Shown here piece after piece: positions 10,364 to 23,000 of a stretch of 64,000 nt of DNA. Both the position numbers and the translations under genes were made by a program. A model generated the notes under the pieces. It saw only the letters and a program-made list of their open reading frames with translations, had not been told where the DNA came from and did no database searches. Source of the DNA: Clavulina sp. PMI_390 (lineage: Eukaryota; Basidiomycota; Agaricomycetes; Cantharellales; Hydnaceae); assembly GCA_015039315.1 (NCBI GenBank), contig WIDE01000039.1, forward strand, positions 68,309 through 132,308, in the 5' to 3' direction. Numbering within the stretch: the stretch's first letter is position 1; every line of letters starts with the position of its first letter.

Positions 10364-13300
10364 ATGTCGACAATGACGATGGCAGCGACGACGAAGGCGC
10401 TGGCCAAGACGAGCCTGGCAGAGTACCTCGCTATATACCCCTACCCAGCGTTTCTACTGTCTACCCAGCCCGATCCAGTGGCTTCCACCACATACGGCTC
10501 CTCGCTTGTTGCGCTCAACCCCAACGGTCCCTGCAGGGAGCTCCTCGCAGGCAACCAACGTGCTCAGCTTGCCGATAATGCCCTCATTGAGGCTCTACAT
10601 ACTGTCGAGGCTGCTAAAACATTCTCCTTTTGGGTAGCAGCAGTATCATCGGCGTCTGATTCACAGGAACAGCAACAGCACTCGCTGGTGTTAGAGCTCA
10701 ACCTGCGATGGATACCCTCCTCAGAGCAAGCAGCTCCAGTGAAGCTGCATCTGGTCAAAGCTCGCGTTGACGAGGATTATTGGATCATCACCACCATCCC
10801 TCTTAGTACGCTACCCCCACCACTCACCCAGCTTCCATCGCACTCCACTTCGCCTTTCCCTCCACCGCCGCGATCATCAACAGCCACCAAGCGCATCTCG
10901 CCTAATCTCCACCTTGGCGACCTTCCCGCTCCGGCACACTATCTCCCTGGACTAGCAGCAGTACCATCGTCATTGCTATCGTCGTCCTCGACTCCAGGTC
11001 TCGCAGCACCGAGAGCTGTGACTGGTGTCCGTAGTCTAAACTCAAACTCGGATCCCTCCTCCGTCGAACCGACCTCGAAAGAGCTTCCCGCCGGCACGCT
11101 CCCTCATGCGGCGGAGCTGCACTCGATCAGCGCTGATTTCAGTAGCAGTGTAAATGAAGCGACTACTGCTACTGATAATGCAAGTACTACTGCCACTGCT
11201 GCTGCCGCAACCTCCAGCACCACATATCACACGACTCATGCTATGGACGATCAGGCACACACTCAGACACCGGCCCAGCAATTTGCTCTCGACCATATGA
11301 ATCCTTCTGGAAGCACTACTGCCACACTATCTCGTTCCAGACCGGCATCCATCTCATCGAGCACTCGTGCTACGAATGCTTCGAATGCCTCGGCGACTTA
11401 CTCCACTCCCTTTGAGAAACCCTTGTCAGCACATGCAGAGATTTCGCAAATGATGGACGAGCATCCGTGGGAGAAGACTGTCCTGGGGCCCCGCGAAGGA
11501 TGGGACGAGAGCATAAAAGTACTCAGTGCGTCGCTCTCTATCTACCTTTTTTTTGAAGCAGCGCGCGGTGATGGTGGATTAACCGGCTCTTTTACATGGT
11601 AATTTACCCTTTTTTTGCGCATGTGAACCAGTCGCAATCATGATGGAATGCCCTTATCCAATGTCCATCTGTGGGTCCCATTCTTTCCTAACTGGATAGT
11701 CGATTGATTCGTTAATATCACTAACATATACCTGCGGTGCAAAGGGTACGGCCCAGAACTCAACATCTTCTACAACGCAGCATACGCAGATCTCGCAGGG
11801 AAAAAACACCCGGCGCTGTTTGGCATGGCAGGTGCCGAAGCATGGAAGGAGGTTTGGGATCAGTTGCGTTTTTCCTCTCTCTTGATTTGTTTGCTTATTC
11901 TTTCCCTCGGTTGGTCAAAACGAACTGTTTGGCTCATCGTCTTTTTTCTTCATGCTCGTCTATCGCTTGATGCGCGTGTAGAATGGGCCCACATGTCCAG
12001 GGTGTTTTAGAGGGCAAGTCTGTGGCGCGTCAGGACGACCTACTCATGTTTGAGCGGCTGGGAGATCAAAAATCGCCAGAAGAAACATATCATGTCCGTG
12101 CATTTCCCGTCACTCTCGACAAGCTCTTCCGTCTTTACAGGTTTCTATATATTTCCTTATATCTGATATCGTAGTCTTGGACGTGGATCCCGATCCCAAA
12201 TCCCCGCCCAAATGCGCAACCCCCCGTGGTTGGACTGCTCAACATCAACTTTGAAACGACGCTCAAGGTCGTGACGGCCCGCCGTCTCAAGGTCATCCAG
12301 ACCATTTGCGACCGCGCGATGCTGGCACCCACTATTATTGACTTTGCTCGCAATTTGCTCGAGGTCCTCGAGGATGCTGAACTGGAGGCGCCTTTCGCGG
12401 CGCTGTATACATGCACCGCAACTGGGGGGGAAGAGGCGGCTGGGAGCGGGTCCGGTACCGGCTCTGGAAACAGTAGTGCAAGCGCCAGCGTAAGCGGGAG
12501 GGGAAGTGGAAGTGGGAATGGGAGTGGGAGCTGGAGTAGGCGAGCAAAAGAGGGGGAAGGTGGGACGCTGAGTTTCCGGATGAGCCTCATAGGGTCCCTC
12601 GGTGTACCCACGCCCTCGCCTAACGATCAGTCCTCGCAGCATTCAAATGAGCCTCCCCCTCTAGGAAGGCCGTGGACAAGCACCTCAGCGAGTAAGGGAG
12701 GGTCTGGTTCGTCGTCAAACTCAACGATGACCTTGGGCTCGAACCCCTTCACGCCTTCACACCCAATGTTCCCTCGCGCATTTCACTCAAGGATGGTCAT
12801 TCCTTCTGTGACGACGTCGATGCATGCAGCAAGTACTAGTGCGATGGCGTTTCCCGCTGGAACGGCCTCCCGACCTGATATCAATGCCCAGAAGCGACCT
12901 AACTCGACTCCCCAAGGGCAAGAAGAGCGTCAGAGTCCCAGGAGCTATCCTCTTCCGCCGAGCCCAACATCTTCGTTCATCTCAGACCTTGCTGATGATG
13001 GCGAGCCGACCCCGACGCCATCCACGCGCGATGTTCGGCTCTCCTTTACCTCTTCTGAGCCTCCTGAGATCGACAGTCTTGGCGAACTTGACGCTGAATC
13101 CAGCTTGACCCCGACTGACTCCTTCCAAGATTCATTCCCCCCCTCCAATGCTTTACCCACTGCACCGACCGAAAGTGTTGAGCCAACTTCTCAAACTCAC
13201 CTTCCTCCTCAGGAGGAGACCCAGTATTCGGAGCCCCAGCGATTCGACTGGTCCCCGTACATCGCCGAAGCCATGTCACTTAACACTGCGGTGCATGTTT

Positions 13301-16300
13301 CCTCACTCCCACCCTCTCTCATGTCCAATGTCGGCCGCACGCGTGGGTGGCGCGACCCCGTCAGCAGCGCCATTGTCCTCCCCATCACATCGGAAGGTGA
13401 AACGTCCGAGGCGGCCGTGCTTATTTTGGGATGCAACCCGCGCCGGCCGTTTAACGCCATATATGCCGAGTTTATCGACGTACTGCGCCTGGCGCTGATG
13501 GGTGCGCTAAATGCGGTACTTGGGCGTGAGGCAGAGACCCAGAGAGCGAACCAGCTAGCGCAGTTGGATGCGGCCAAGACGGTGTTTTTCAGCAATGCGA
13601 GCCATGAGTTGAGGACGCCGCTGACGTTGATAGATGGGCCGCTGCTTGAGGCGGTCGCAATGTTGAAAGAGCGTGAGAATGACCTGAAAGCCCCCGGGGA
13701 AGGAGAAGGCCAAGGTGCGGAGATGGAGGGGGAAAGGAAAGGAGGCGTGAGCGCGGCCTCTAAGATAGCAGGCGTACGGGAGAGATTGGTACTCGCGTCA
13801 CGGAATTCGGCGCGTTTGAGCAGACTCATTGACTCCCTGATGGACTTTTCCAAGGTGCGTTGAACGTTATTTTCCTTTTTCCTTACGCAATTTGAGCTCT
13901 AACCAAGGATCTCGGGCGCGTCATACATGCCACGGGTATAGATTGAAGGGGGGAAGCTTGTTGGACGGTTTGGTCCAGTGATGCTCGCTCCCTTTACGGC
14001 GGATTTGGCGTCGCTATTCCGTAGCACAATCGAGAAGAATGGAATCGAGTTCAAGTACGTGCCACTCGCCTTATCGATCTTTTTGCACATCCCCCCTCTT
14101 CCCGATTGCACGGCACGCTCGCCAGCTGCAAGGCTTTATTCATGCTGCTAACTCTGACCCGTCTTTTGCAGCGTCGATTGTGATGCGGACGACGCCTCCA
14201 TTGCTTATATAGACCCTGAAATGTGGGAGAAGATAGTGTTCAACCTAATCGGGAACGCTTTCAAATATACGCTCGAGGGCAAGATCACAGTGCGCGTTCG
14301 GTTCTCCCCGCTTTGGGCCACATTCCAAGTGGAGGATTCTGGTGTGGGGATACCACCTGAGGATATCGATCGAGGTTGGGTTGCACCTTTATTCTGTGGG
14401 CGAAGCAACTGACTTTGATTTAGTATTTGAGAGGTTCCATCGTGTGACGGTGAGTGGCAGTTGGGTTATCTACGCACGACTTAGTTCAACTTGATCCAAC
14501 CTCCCTCTTTGATTGGAATTACTTTAGAACGTCTCTAGGAGCCACGAAGGGACCGGAATCGGGCTCGCGCTGACGAAGGTCCGTATTGAATGTTTCGAGC
14601 CAAGGCTAGCTCTTGCGACGATTGCTTGATGCTTTCTTCCTTCCTAGGAACTTGTCCGCCTACACGGAGGCCGCATCACTGTAACATCTCTGGAGCAGCA
14701 GCGTTCCACTAACACCTTCCCGTGGGACCTTCCCTCAAGCACAGACGCGAACTCTCCTGACGAGCTTGATGACCGACCCCACGGCTCTACATTCACGATT
14801 GTCATTCCTATGGGCCATAGCCACATTCCGAAAACGCACTTAGACGACACCGTCCACACAATGTCTAGTCGCCGCCGGTATGCACGTGGTATTATTGATG
14901 AGGCAGCGCAGTGGGGCCATGGGACACCAGGCTCTGGCGAAGTACAGACCCCGAGCGACACGACCACCGCGAGCGACGAGCTGCTGGGGAGCCTCGGGAG
15001 TGCTGAAGCTGTATTTTTTACAAGGGAAGATGTAGTCCTGGTCGTGGATGATAATGTAAGTTGGTCGATACCTATCCTTCTTGGCCGTGTTCGACGCTGA
15101 TGCCAGTTCTCCTGATGGCAATGATCATAGACGGATATGCGCCAAGTAAGTTCCCCCCTCTCTCTGTCCCTTTATGTTTTTCTAAGGCTGTCCGGTTTAA
15201 TGCTTGTTTTTTTTTTTGCAGTACATCAAGTCCATGTGAGTATCCATGTCGAGGATGCAATCTTCCGTCACGTAGGGTCTAAGTTCCCTCTCTGTGGTTT
15301 TCGCAGATTTTCGCATTATTGTACTGTCAAAGAAGCATCAAATGGCGAAGAGGCTCTCAAGCTGATGACGGCCGGGAAAGTCAAACCAGACGCTGTCGGT
15401 GAATGGGCCTTCTATAACCAATCTCTGATCCATTATAGACTGATGTTGTTCATCTCCCCCAGTTACTGATCGAATGATGCCATTCCTGGATGGAGATGGT
15501 CTCCTCCTGGCCATGCGTAATAGCCCAGAGCTTCGTGGCATTCCAGTTGTGATGGTGACTGCAGCGGCGGTGGGTTTATTTGTATTGTTATCTCTCTGGC
15601 TTGGATGGCAAGCCATTAAACCCTATTTATCTCTAATTCTCCCTCGTTCCGGACTAGGGAGAGGAGGCAAAATTAGAAGGTCTCTTAGCTGGCGCTGACG
15701 ACTACGTCGCAAAACCTTTCACAGCCAAACAGCTTCTCGCTAGAACACATTTACAGCTGCAGATAGGAAAGCGGAGAGCACAGTTGGAAACAAGATTCGA
15801 AGCCAGCATTAGTCATTTAAGAGTAAGTTGCTGCAACAAACCTCAGTGCCGTGTATATCTCGCGCTCGTGTTACTAAAATTTCGATATTCTAGGTCCTTT
15901 CTGAATTAGCTCCTGTTGGGTTAGTTCTACCACTCCTGAGCAGCATTCTAATTCCGTCGTCTCCTTTCTGATTATTTGTCATTAGCATCTTCCGTGCTGA
16001 CACTGATGGAAGGCGAGTAGTGATCACAGACTATCTCTATCAACTTGAATACTGACCAAGAATAGCGTATACTTGCATTCAGGATAACTTGGGGTGCGTC
16101 CATCGCCTGTAAACGTCTTTGAACCATCAAATTGATGTAGTACTTAGCAAATCCCATGTGGTATGAGCTTATTGAACATGAACCTAACGCTCTCGTAAGT
16201 GCATTGATGGCATTTGGAGCTCTCTTTTGCGCCAGGCCACTCATGAAGTGATCTTCCGTTCAGCTGGATGATTGGCTCGATTATATTGTCCCTGAGAGCA

Positions 16301-19300
16301 AGCAAGAGGTTCAAGAAGCGTGGCACAAGTTGTGTCATCAGCTAACTCCACGTCGCCTTGTGATGGTCAGTGATGCTCTCCCCTTGTGACAGAATACTCA
16401 TAGACGATTGATTAACTGTGATGATGCGCCCTTGAGCAGGAATTTCACTTCACCACTGGACGGTGTGTGCAAGCGCAGGTTTGTGCTTCCATGTAACTCA
16501 ACTACTAAGGCTTTCACTCACAATTCTTTAGTTCAACGTCCTCGATTCGCAGGAACTGGGGAGCCCTAGCATCCTCGGTGCGCCACAATATTCACTTTCA
16601 TACATATGGCGACCTTAACAAGTGTGCAATCCCACAGGCACTCTCACGGACATTAGCGAGCGTCGGATCCTTCAACAAACTCAGCTCTCCATTGCTCTCG
16701 AACGAGAAGCTGCTGCGCGTCGCCAAGCTGAAGAATCAGAAACGCGGCGACAGGAAGCTGAGGAACGCCGGAGAGCGCAAGAACTACTCATTGATGTCAC
16801 CTCACACGAACTTCGACAGCCTGTGTCAGCCATCCTGAATTGTGCATCATTGGTGCAAGAGAACTACCGATCCTTGAATGCTTACCTCCTCGAACAGGTC
16901 GAGGAAGGGGTATTTCATCCAAAAGCGAACCTTCTCGAGACGATGAAAGAGGATTTGGAAGCTCTAGGTACATTCAGCAACGATAGCGCGGCTCGTCTGA
17001 CGATAATTCTTATTAACTCTTCATTGCCTTAGATTCCATCTATCAATGTGGTCTTTCTCAAGAGCGAATCGCTAATGAGTGAGTTAAAACATCTGTGTTA
17101 ATTCCTGAGACATACTAAACGGTCCTGCTGTAGCGTGCTGGTGAGTTAACTCTGCTCAAGTTGAGCTGTCGGGATGAGCCAACCCCTTGCGTTTGCAGTC
17201 ATTATCGCGTATGCAACTCGAGGTGCGAAGCTGTGCCTCTCCACCACGGCCTTTCCACCAATTAACCTCCGGAACTCAAACCATCCTCAGGTTCTGTCAA
17301 TTCTTCCAGTGGATTTTATTCTAGAGAAAGAGCTACAGCGAATTTGTTCACCATTCCAGACCGAGCTAAAGATGTCCGTGCGACTCTCACTTTTGCGTAC
17401 AGCTGTCGCCAAACAAAACCCTCACACCAAGACCTTTACTCTAGGAAATCGATACAATTCGACCTTGTATTGGGAGAGTCTGTGAAAGCGCTCCATGCTT
17501 CACCCGTTCGCATGGATAGGGTGCGTAAGCTTCTTGCTGTCTCGGCATCTTCGGATTCGCGGTGCTAATACTTGCCCCTTCGTTCGGATTGGATGATTTG
17601 CATAATGCGTGTGATCACTCGCGCGTAGCTGCGATTTGCTCAAAGTAAGGCGTCAGCTAAGCCTCTGGATTTAGTACAACCGCTACCTATTGCTCAACAT
17701 CTTTTGCAGTTGTTACAAATCTCCTCAGCAACGCCATCAAGGTCGGTTTACGTGCCAACTAGAAAATTGTCTGAAACTTGCTAATTCTCACAGCCTGCCC
17801 TCTACAGTTCACTGACATTAGCCCGCAGTCTACCCGCGAGATCTACGTGCAGGTGCAGGTCTCATCCAAGCCGCCATTACCAAACTCCGCCCTTCCCAGC
17901 TCAACATCGATCGATGACGCGCCTCGTCCAGGTGAGGAGCACGACGGACCGATCTTCATATTTGTTTCCGTGAAGGATTCAGGCCCCGGGTTGAAGTAAG
18001 CAGCATTTAGTAGTGTGCTGGCACTTGGTGAATCAAACACAGTAATGTTGACGAATGCTTTGCGGTAGACCTGAGGACTTAGCGTTGCTATTTCAGCGGT
18101 TTGCACAAGGGAGTGTAAGTTAATATTTGTCTGACATGCATTAATGTTCTCTACGATCGACATTAATCTCTTTTGTGCAGAATTCACATGAAGGTGAGCT
18201 TCGAACCTACTCAGTATGTACCACCATCGTATGTCTTCCAACACAATTCCACCTGGCGCAGTGTTCGGTGGCTCTGGTCTCGGGCTCTTCGTATCGAGAC
18301 GACTTTGCGAGCTTATGGGCGGCCGCATCGAGGTCGATAGCCAATATGGTCAGTATCCGTCAACTCCGAATAGGTCTTAGACCCCAATGTGTTTCGCGAG
18401 CTGAGTGGTGTATCCTTTCATAGGTCAAGGGGCTGCGTTCCAATTCTTTGTGCAAGGCACAATGGCGAAGGTCTCGAATAATCAGGGAAATGGGGGCAAG
18501 CCGGAACTGCAGACGCTTTCTCGTCATCTGTCTCGTCCCCCTCGGTAAGCCTTGATCGCGGTGTTACAGTTGCATGGGAATTTGCCTATTAAATGCTCAC
18601 GACATGACTCCTTCATTTGTTTTCTTTGCCGTGTCTAGCGTCCTAATTACGGAGGATAATCAGGTTCGTTTACGAGGGCAACATTGATTTGAGGCAGCTA
18701 ACCCCACGCTCAAATATTCACAGATCAACCAGAAGATCCTAAAGTACGGCGGTCCGTGCGGAACCTGGACTCTATCCTTGATTATTGATGTGATTTTTTT
18801 CCTTTCTTCCAGCCGCCAACTTAATATGGGTGGCTGTGAAACTGTGCTCGCTTCCAATGGTCTCGAGGCTATTGAGGCAGTCAAAAAGTTTCATGGCGAG
18901 GAGCAAACACTCTTCGACGTTATCTTGATGGGTACGCTCATCCTCTTGCCCTTTTTTGTCGCATGGTTGTAACACTTACTGATTTTGCCTCCGGAACATT
19001 GCAAAAAGATTGTGAGATGCCGGTCATGTATGTTAAGCTCCCTCACACAGTTTCCCATGTTCTCTCGAACGACGAAGTTCATGACTAGATTTATTTTCGT
19101 TCATAGGAGCGGTTATGATGCAACTCGCGAGATTAGACGGATGGAATCTGAAGGGATGTTTGAACGAAATCACATCATCGCGCTGACTGGAAATGCTCGT
19201 TCAGCTCAGGTATGCCTGATCTCTCATATATCGGCTCTAATTCACATATAGATCACATAACCACCTTCCTTCCCCAGATCCAAAGTGCGCGCGATGCAGG

Positions 19301-19596
19301 CATGGATGATGTTATGGTTAGTGTTCAGTTTCTGGCTCCCTGACACCGTTTTTACTCCCTATTGACCGTCCCCTCGCGTTCGCGACTTCTTGCTTCTCAG
19401 ATCAAGGTATGAGTCCGGCCAACTCGGATTCTTAGCCACTGCTTGGCGTTTGCAGACTGCCGAAAGCTGACTAGCGTATTCCAATCTATAGCCCTACAAG
19501 ATTGAGGAGCTTCTCCATGTCATCAGGAAACGCACGGCCTCTAACTCTTCTCGAGCACCTTCTCCATTACCGCCGCCCCTTCCGCCACCGTATTAG
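10364..19596 (+). CDS. Dual hybrid histidine kinase, tandem copy 1
   Basis: About 43 exons encode roughly 2,000 residues. Order: N-terminal module (SLAEYLAIYPYPAF; low-complexity linker to residue 387); a PAS domain (WEKTVLGP, YGPELNIFYNAAYADLAG); a GAF-like region interrupted by a Ser/Gly-rich insert; first kinase with H-box FFSNASHELRTPL (His codon 13603-13605), N-box NLIGNAFKYT, G-boxes DSGVGIP and GTGIGLALTK; first receiver (VVDDN; phospho-Asp in TDRMMPFLDG at 15468; KPF lysine); second PAS; coiled linker rich in E/R/A; second kinase with H-box TSHELRQP (His 16805-16807), LLSNAIKF, DSGPGLK, GGSGLGLFVS; second receiver (TEDNQ, phospho-Asp in DCEMPVMSG, KPYK). All catalytic and phospho sites are intact. 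Main exons: 10364-11525, 11745-11862, 12175-13854, 14648-15055, 16638-16967. Dual hybrid kinases of this layout are known in basidiomycetes (Cryptococcus Tco2 is a comparable case). No transmembrane segment is evident, so probably cytosolic. Intron 16013-16082 uses a GC donor. Confidence 0.85.
19399..19404 (+). other. Six-base micro-exon (Ile-Lys) in kinase copy 1
   Basis: ATCAAG, flanked by a TCTCAG acceptor and a GTATGA donor, is required to join DAGMDDVM to PYKIEELL and give the receiver motif MIKPYK with its conserved lysine. The same six-base exon occurs in copy 2 at 28941-28946, while copy 3 encodes Met-Ile-Lys without an intron there. Confidence 0.75.
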
Positions 19597-20085
19597 GCCA
19601 TCCCGTTTGAAGGGCTTGTTAGCCTATTATTATCATTCTACTGCGAATATTTGCGTTGTGATACTCGTCCTTTTTTGTTGCCATCCAGCTGGGTTCTTTC
19701 GGCGTCGTCTTTCTCTTAGGCATTTATATACGATATATGTCTACAATTGATATCTGCCATAATGATAGCATGAGCTCTACATGTACATACCAACGTAGAT
19801 GAGCTCGTAATTTCAACTCGTGACTGGCTCAGAATCGACGAAATGGCATGAGCAGAGAGGAGTGAATTGATGGGGTGATATGCGTATTGGAGGGGAGAGA
19901 TGAATCTGAAATTGCCCTGTGTGGTGTCACTGGTGTGCCTGCGCTACTGGTTCCGGTAGCTCTCCACATCGGAATCCTTTGACAATTGCAAACACAAACA
20001 CGAGTCTGGTAACAGGCCTGCTGTACCTGGAGGCTGAAAAAAGCGGATATCGATGCGACAACACTGGCGCTACTGCTGACGGATT
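19597..20085. other. Intergenic spacer between kinase copies 1 and 2
   Basis: 489 bases holding the 3' end of copy 1 and the promoter of copy 2. Shares the word GGTAGCTCTCC (19955-19965) with the region upstream of copy 1. No gene seen. Confidence 0.45.
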
Positions 20086-23000
20086 ATGGACTCAACGACA
20101 ATGGGGGCCGCACGAATGGCCCTGAGCTCGAGTCAGAGCCTGGCAGACTACCTCGCCATCTATCCCTATCCTGCCTTTTTCTTGTCTACACACCCAGATG
20201 CCACGGCCTCAAGCACGTATGGGTCCTCGCTCGTCCCTCTCCACCCTAATGGTCCATGCAAGGAGCTCCTGGCCGGCACTCGCCATGGTGAACTTGCCGA
20301 TTCTGCCCTCATCGACGCTCTTCGTACTGTCGACGCGGCTAAGACGTTCTCCCTTTGGGTCGCAGCATCGTCAAACTCCCACTCTCACTCCTATTCCCTG
20401 GTCCTAGACCTCAGCCCGCCATGGGTAGTATCTCCAGGAGGAGAAGAGACAATCCTTCCTGTTAAACTGCATCTGGTTAAAGTCCGCGTTGATGAGCACT
20501 ATTGGGCCATCACTACTATCCCCCTCAGCACACTACCTCTACCCCAAACTCCCTCGCCTTCGACATCTGAGCCAGTTCTCCCCAAGCGCACCTCACCCAA
20601 TCTCCACCTGGGCGAACTTCCCTCTCCAGCACACTTTCTTCCCAGACTGCAATCATCTACTACGTCATCGTCGTCGATCCCAGCTACAGACACATCGAAC
20701 ATCAGCTTAGATCCTCCACAACAACTACCGTCCAACTCAATACTATTGAGCGAACCGAGGCCCATAGAGCTGCCCGCCGGGACGCTCCATGTCCCGGCGG
20801 CTCCACCCACGTCGATCAGCAGCAGCAATGAAACAGCTGAAGAGCCTACATCCACTACTAATACGACGAGTAGTCCCGATAGGAACAGCCTTATTGACAA
20901 CATTAACAATCAATCACAAAGTCGGCCTGCCTCTGTTGCTAGCGCTACAACCCGTGTCAATGCTCCTTCCACCAAAAGCACCGCTTCGAATGCCTTCACA
21001 CATCGTCCCCCACCATTCGAGAAGCCCTCATCCGCAAAGGACGAAATTGCACGCATGATGGACGAATATGCGTGGGAGAAGACCGTCCTAGGGCCTAAAG
21101 AAGGATGGGACCAGAGTTTGAAACTCCTCAGTGCGTCGTCGGGTTGGTTGCTCGTGATAGTGATTTATGCACTAACCAGCTCTTGTTACCTGGAACATTT
21201 GGTTCGTTTTACGCATATGAACCAGTCGCTATCATGATGGAGTGCCCCTATCCGATGTCCATCTGTGAGTCTCTTCGCTCCCTCCTTATTGCAATCGATA
21301 TTGACATTGACGATGCCATCACAATATTGACCCACAACTACGACATGAAGGGTACGGCCCAGAACTCAACATATTCTACAATGCAGCGTACGCAGATCTC
21401 TCAGGAAAGAAACACCCAGCGTTGTTCGGCAAGGCAGGGGCCGATGCTTGGAAGGAAATCTGGGATCAGTTGCGTTTCTCTTTCTCGGTCTTCTCGGCTG
21501 CACTCCTCTCCCTCTGTGTCTCAACCGATCGAACGTGCTAGCTTATCATCGTATTTCATTCGTGCTTGGTTGCTGGATGATGCGCGTGTAGGATTGGTCC
21601 GCATGTCCAGGGTGTTTTGGAGGGCAAATCTGTGGCGCGCCAGGACGACTTGCTGATGTTTGAGCGGCTGGGGGACAACAAGTCTCCAGAAGAGACATAT
21701 CATGTGCGTACATCCCTATCGGATATACGTATTCATGACCACCTGTCACCCGTGCGCTCATTCCAGTTTCGATTCATCATCAAAATAGTGCTGGACCTGG
21801 ATCCCAGTCCCCAACCCTACTGCAGGTGCCAGCCCGCCAATCGTCGGGCTCCTCAACATCAATTTCGAAACGACCGCCAAGGTTGTGACTGCGCGTCGCC
21901 TCAAGATTATCCAAAGCATCTGCAACCGCGCTATGCTCGCACCCACTATCGCCACCTTTGCGCGCAACTTACTCGAGGTTCTCGACGACGCGGAGCTCGA
22001 GGCTCCGTTTGCCGCGTTGTATACATGCACGGCAACTGCGGGCGAAGAGGCGTCCGGGAGCGGGTCTGGCAGTAGCAGTGCGAGTACGAGTGGGAGAGGG
22101 AACGGGAATGGGCGGGGAGCCGCGTCGATGAGCTTCCGGATGAGCCTCATCGGGTCCCTCGGTGTGCCTGGCGATCAGGGCCTACAACATGGGAATGGAC
22201 CCCCTTCACTGAGCAGAATATTGACCAAAACATCAGAGGGCCATGGTGGGTCCGGCTCGTCGTCTAATTCGACAATGACGCTGGGCTCGCTTCCCCTTCC
22301 GCACTCGATGTTCCCTCGCGCGTTTCACGCAAGGATGGCTATCCCTTCTGCGACAACGTCTATGGATGCTGCAAGCAGAAGTGCGGCAGTACTAACGGCG
22401 ACTATGACACCTCGAAACGAGACCAGCATCCCAAAGCGACCTGGCCCAGACCCTCTTATCCCTCGAAGAGATCTAGATGAGCAGGAGCAGGACCCAAGTC
22501 GTTTCCCACTCCCGCCAAGCCCAACAGCTTCGTTCCAATCATCGGATCTCACTGACGATGGTGAGCCGACGCCGATGCCAACATTGATGGGCACGCCTCT
22601 CGCCTTCCCTCGTCGACCTTCCCTGTCGTCCTCTGAGCCTGTTGAATCTGGTGGATCCGGTATACAATCGACCGCGACTACTACGAATACTATTGATGCT
22701 TTGGGAGACTCGTCCCCCGCTCATTCCTCATCTGCAAGCCAACCCCATCCACCTCAGGGGGAGCACCATTATTCAGGGCAAACGCAGCAATTTGACTGGT
22801 CTCCCTTCATTGCGAAGGCCATGTCCCTGGGCACAGCAGTGCACGTCCCCTCCCTCCCATCCTCCCTCATGTCCAACATTGGCCGCACACGTGGATGGCG
22901 CGACCCCGTACGCAGCGCCGTTGTCCTACCCATCACCTCAGAAGGCGAGACTTCGGAGGCCGCTGTGCTGATTCTCGGGTGCAACCCGCGCCGGCCGTTC

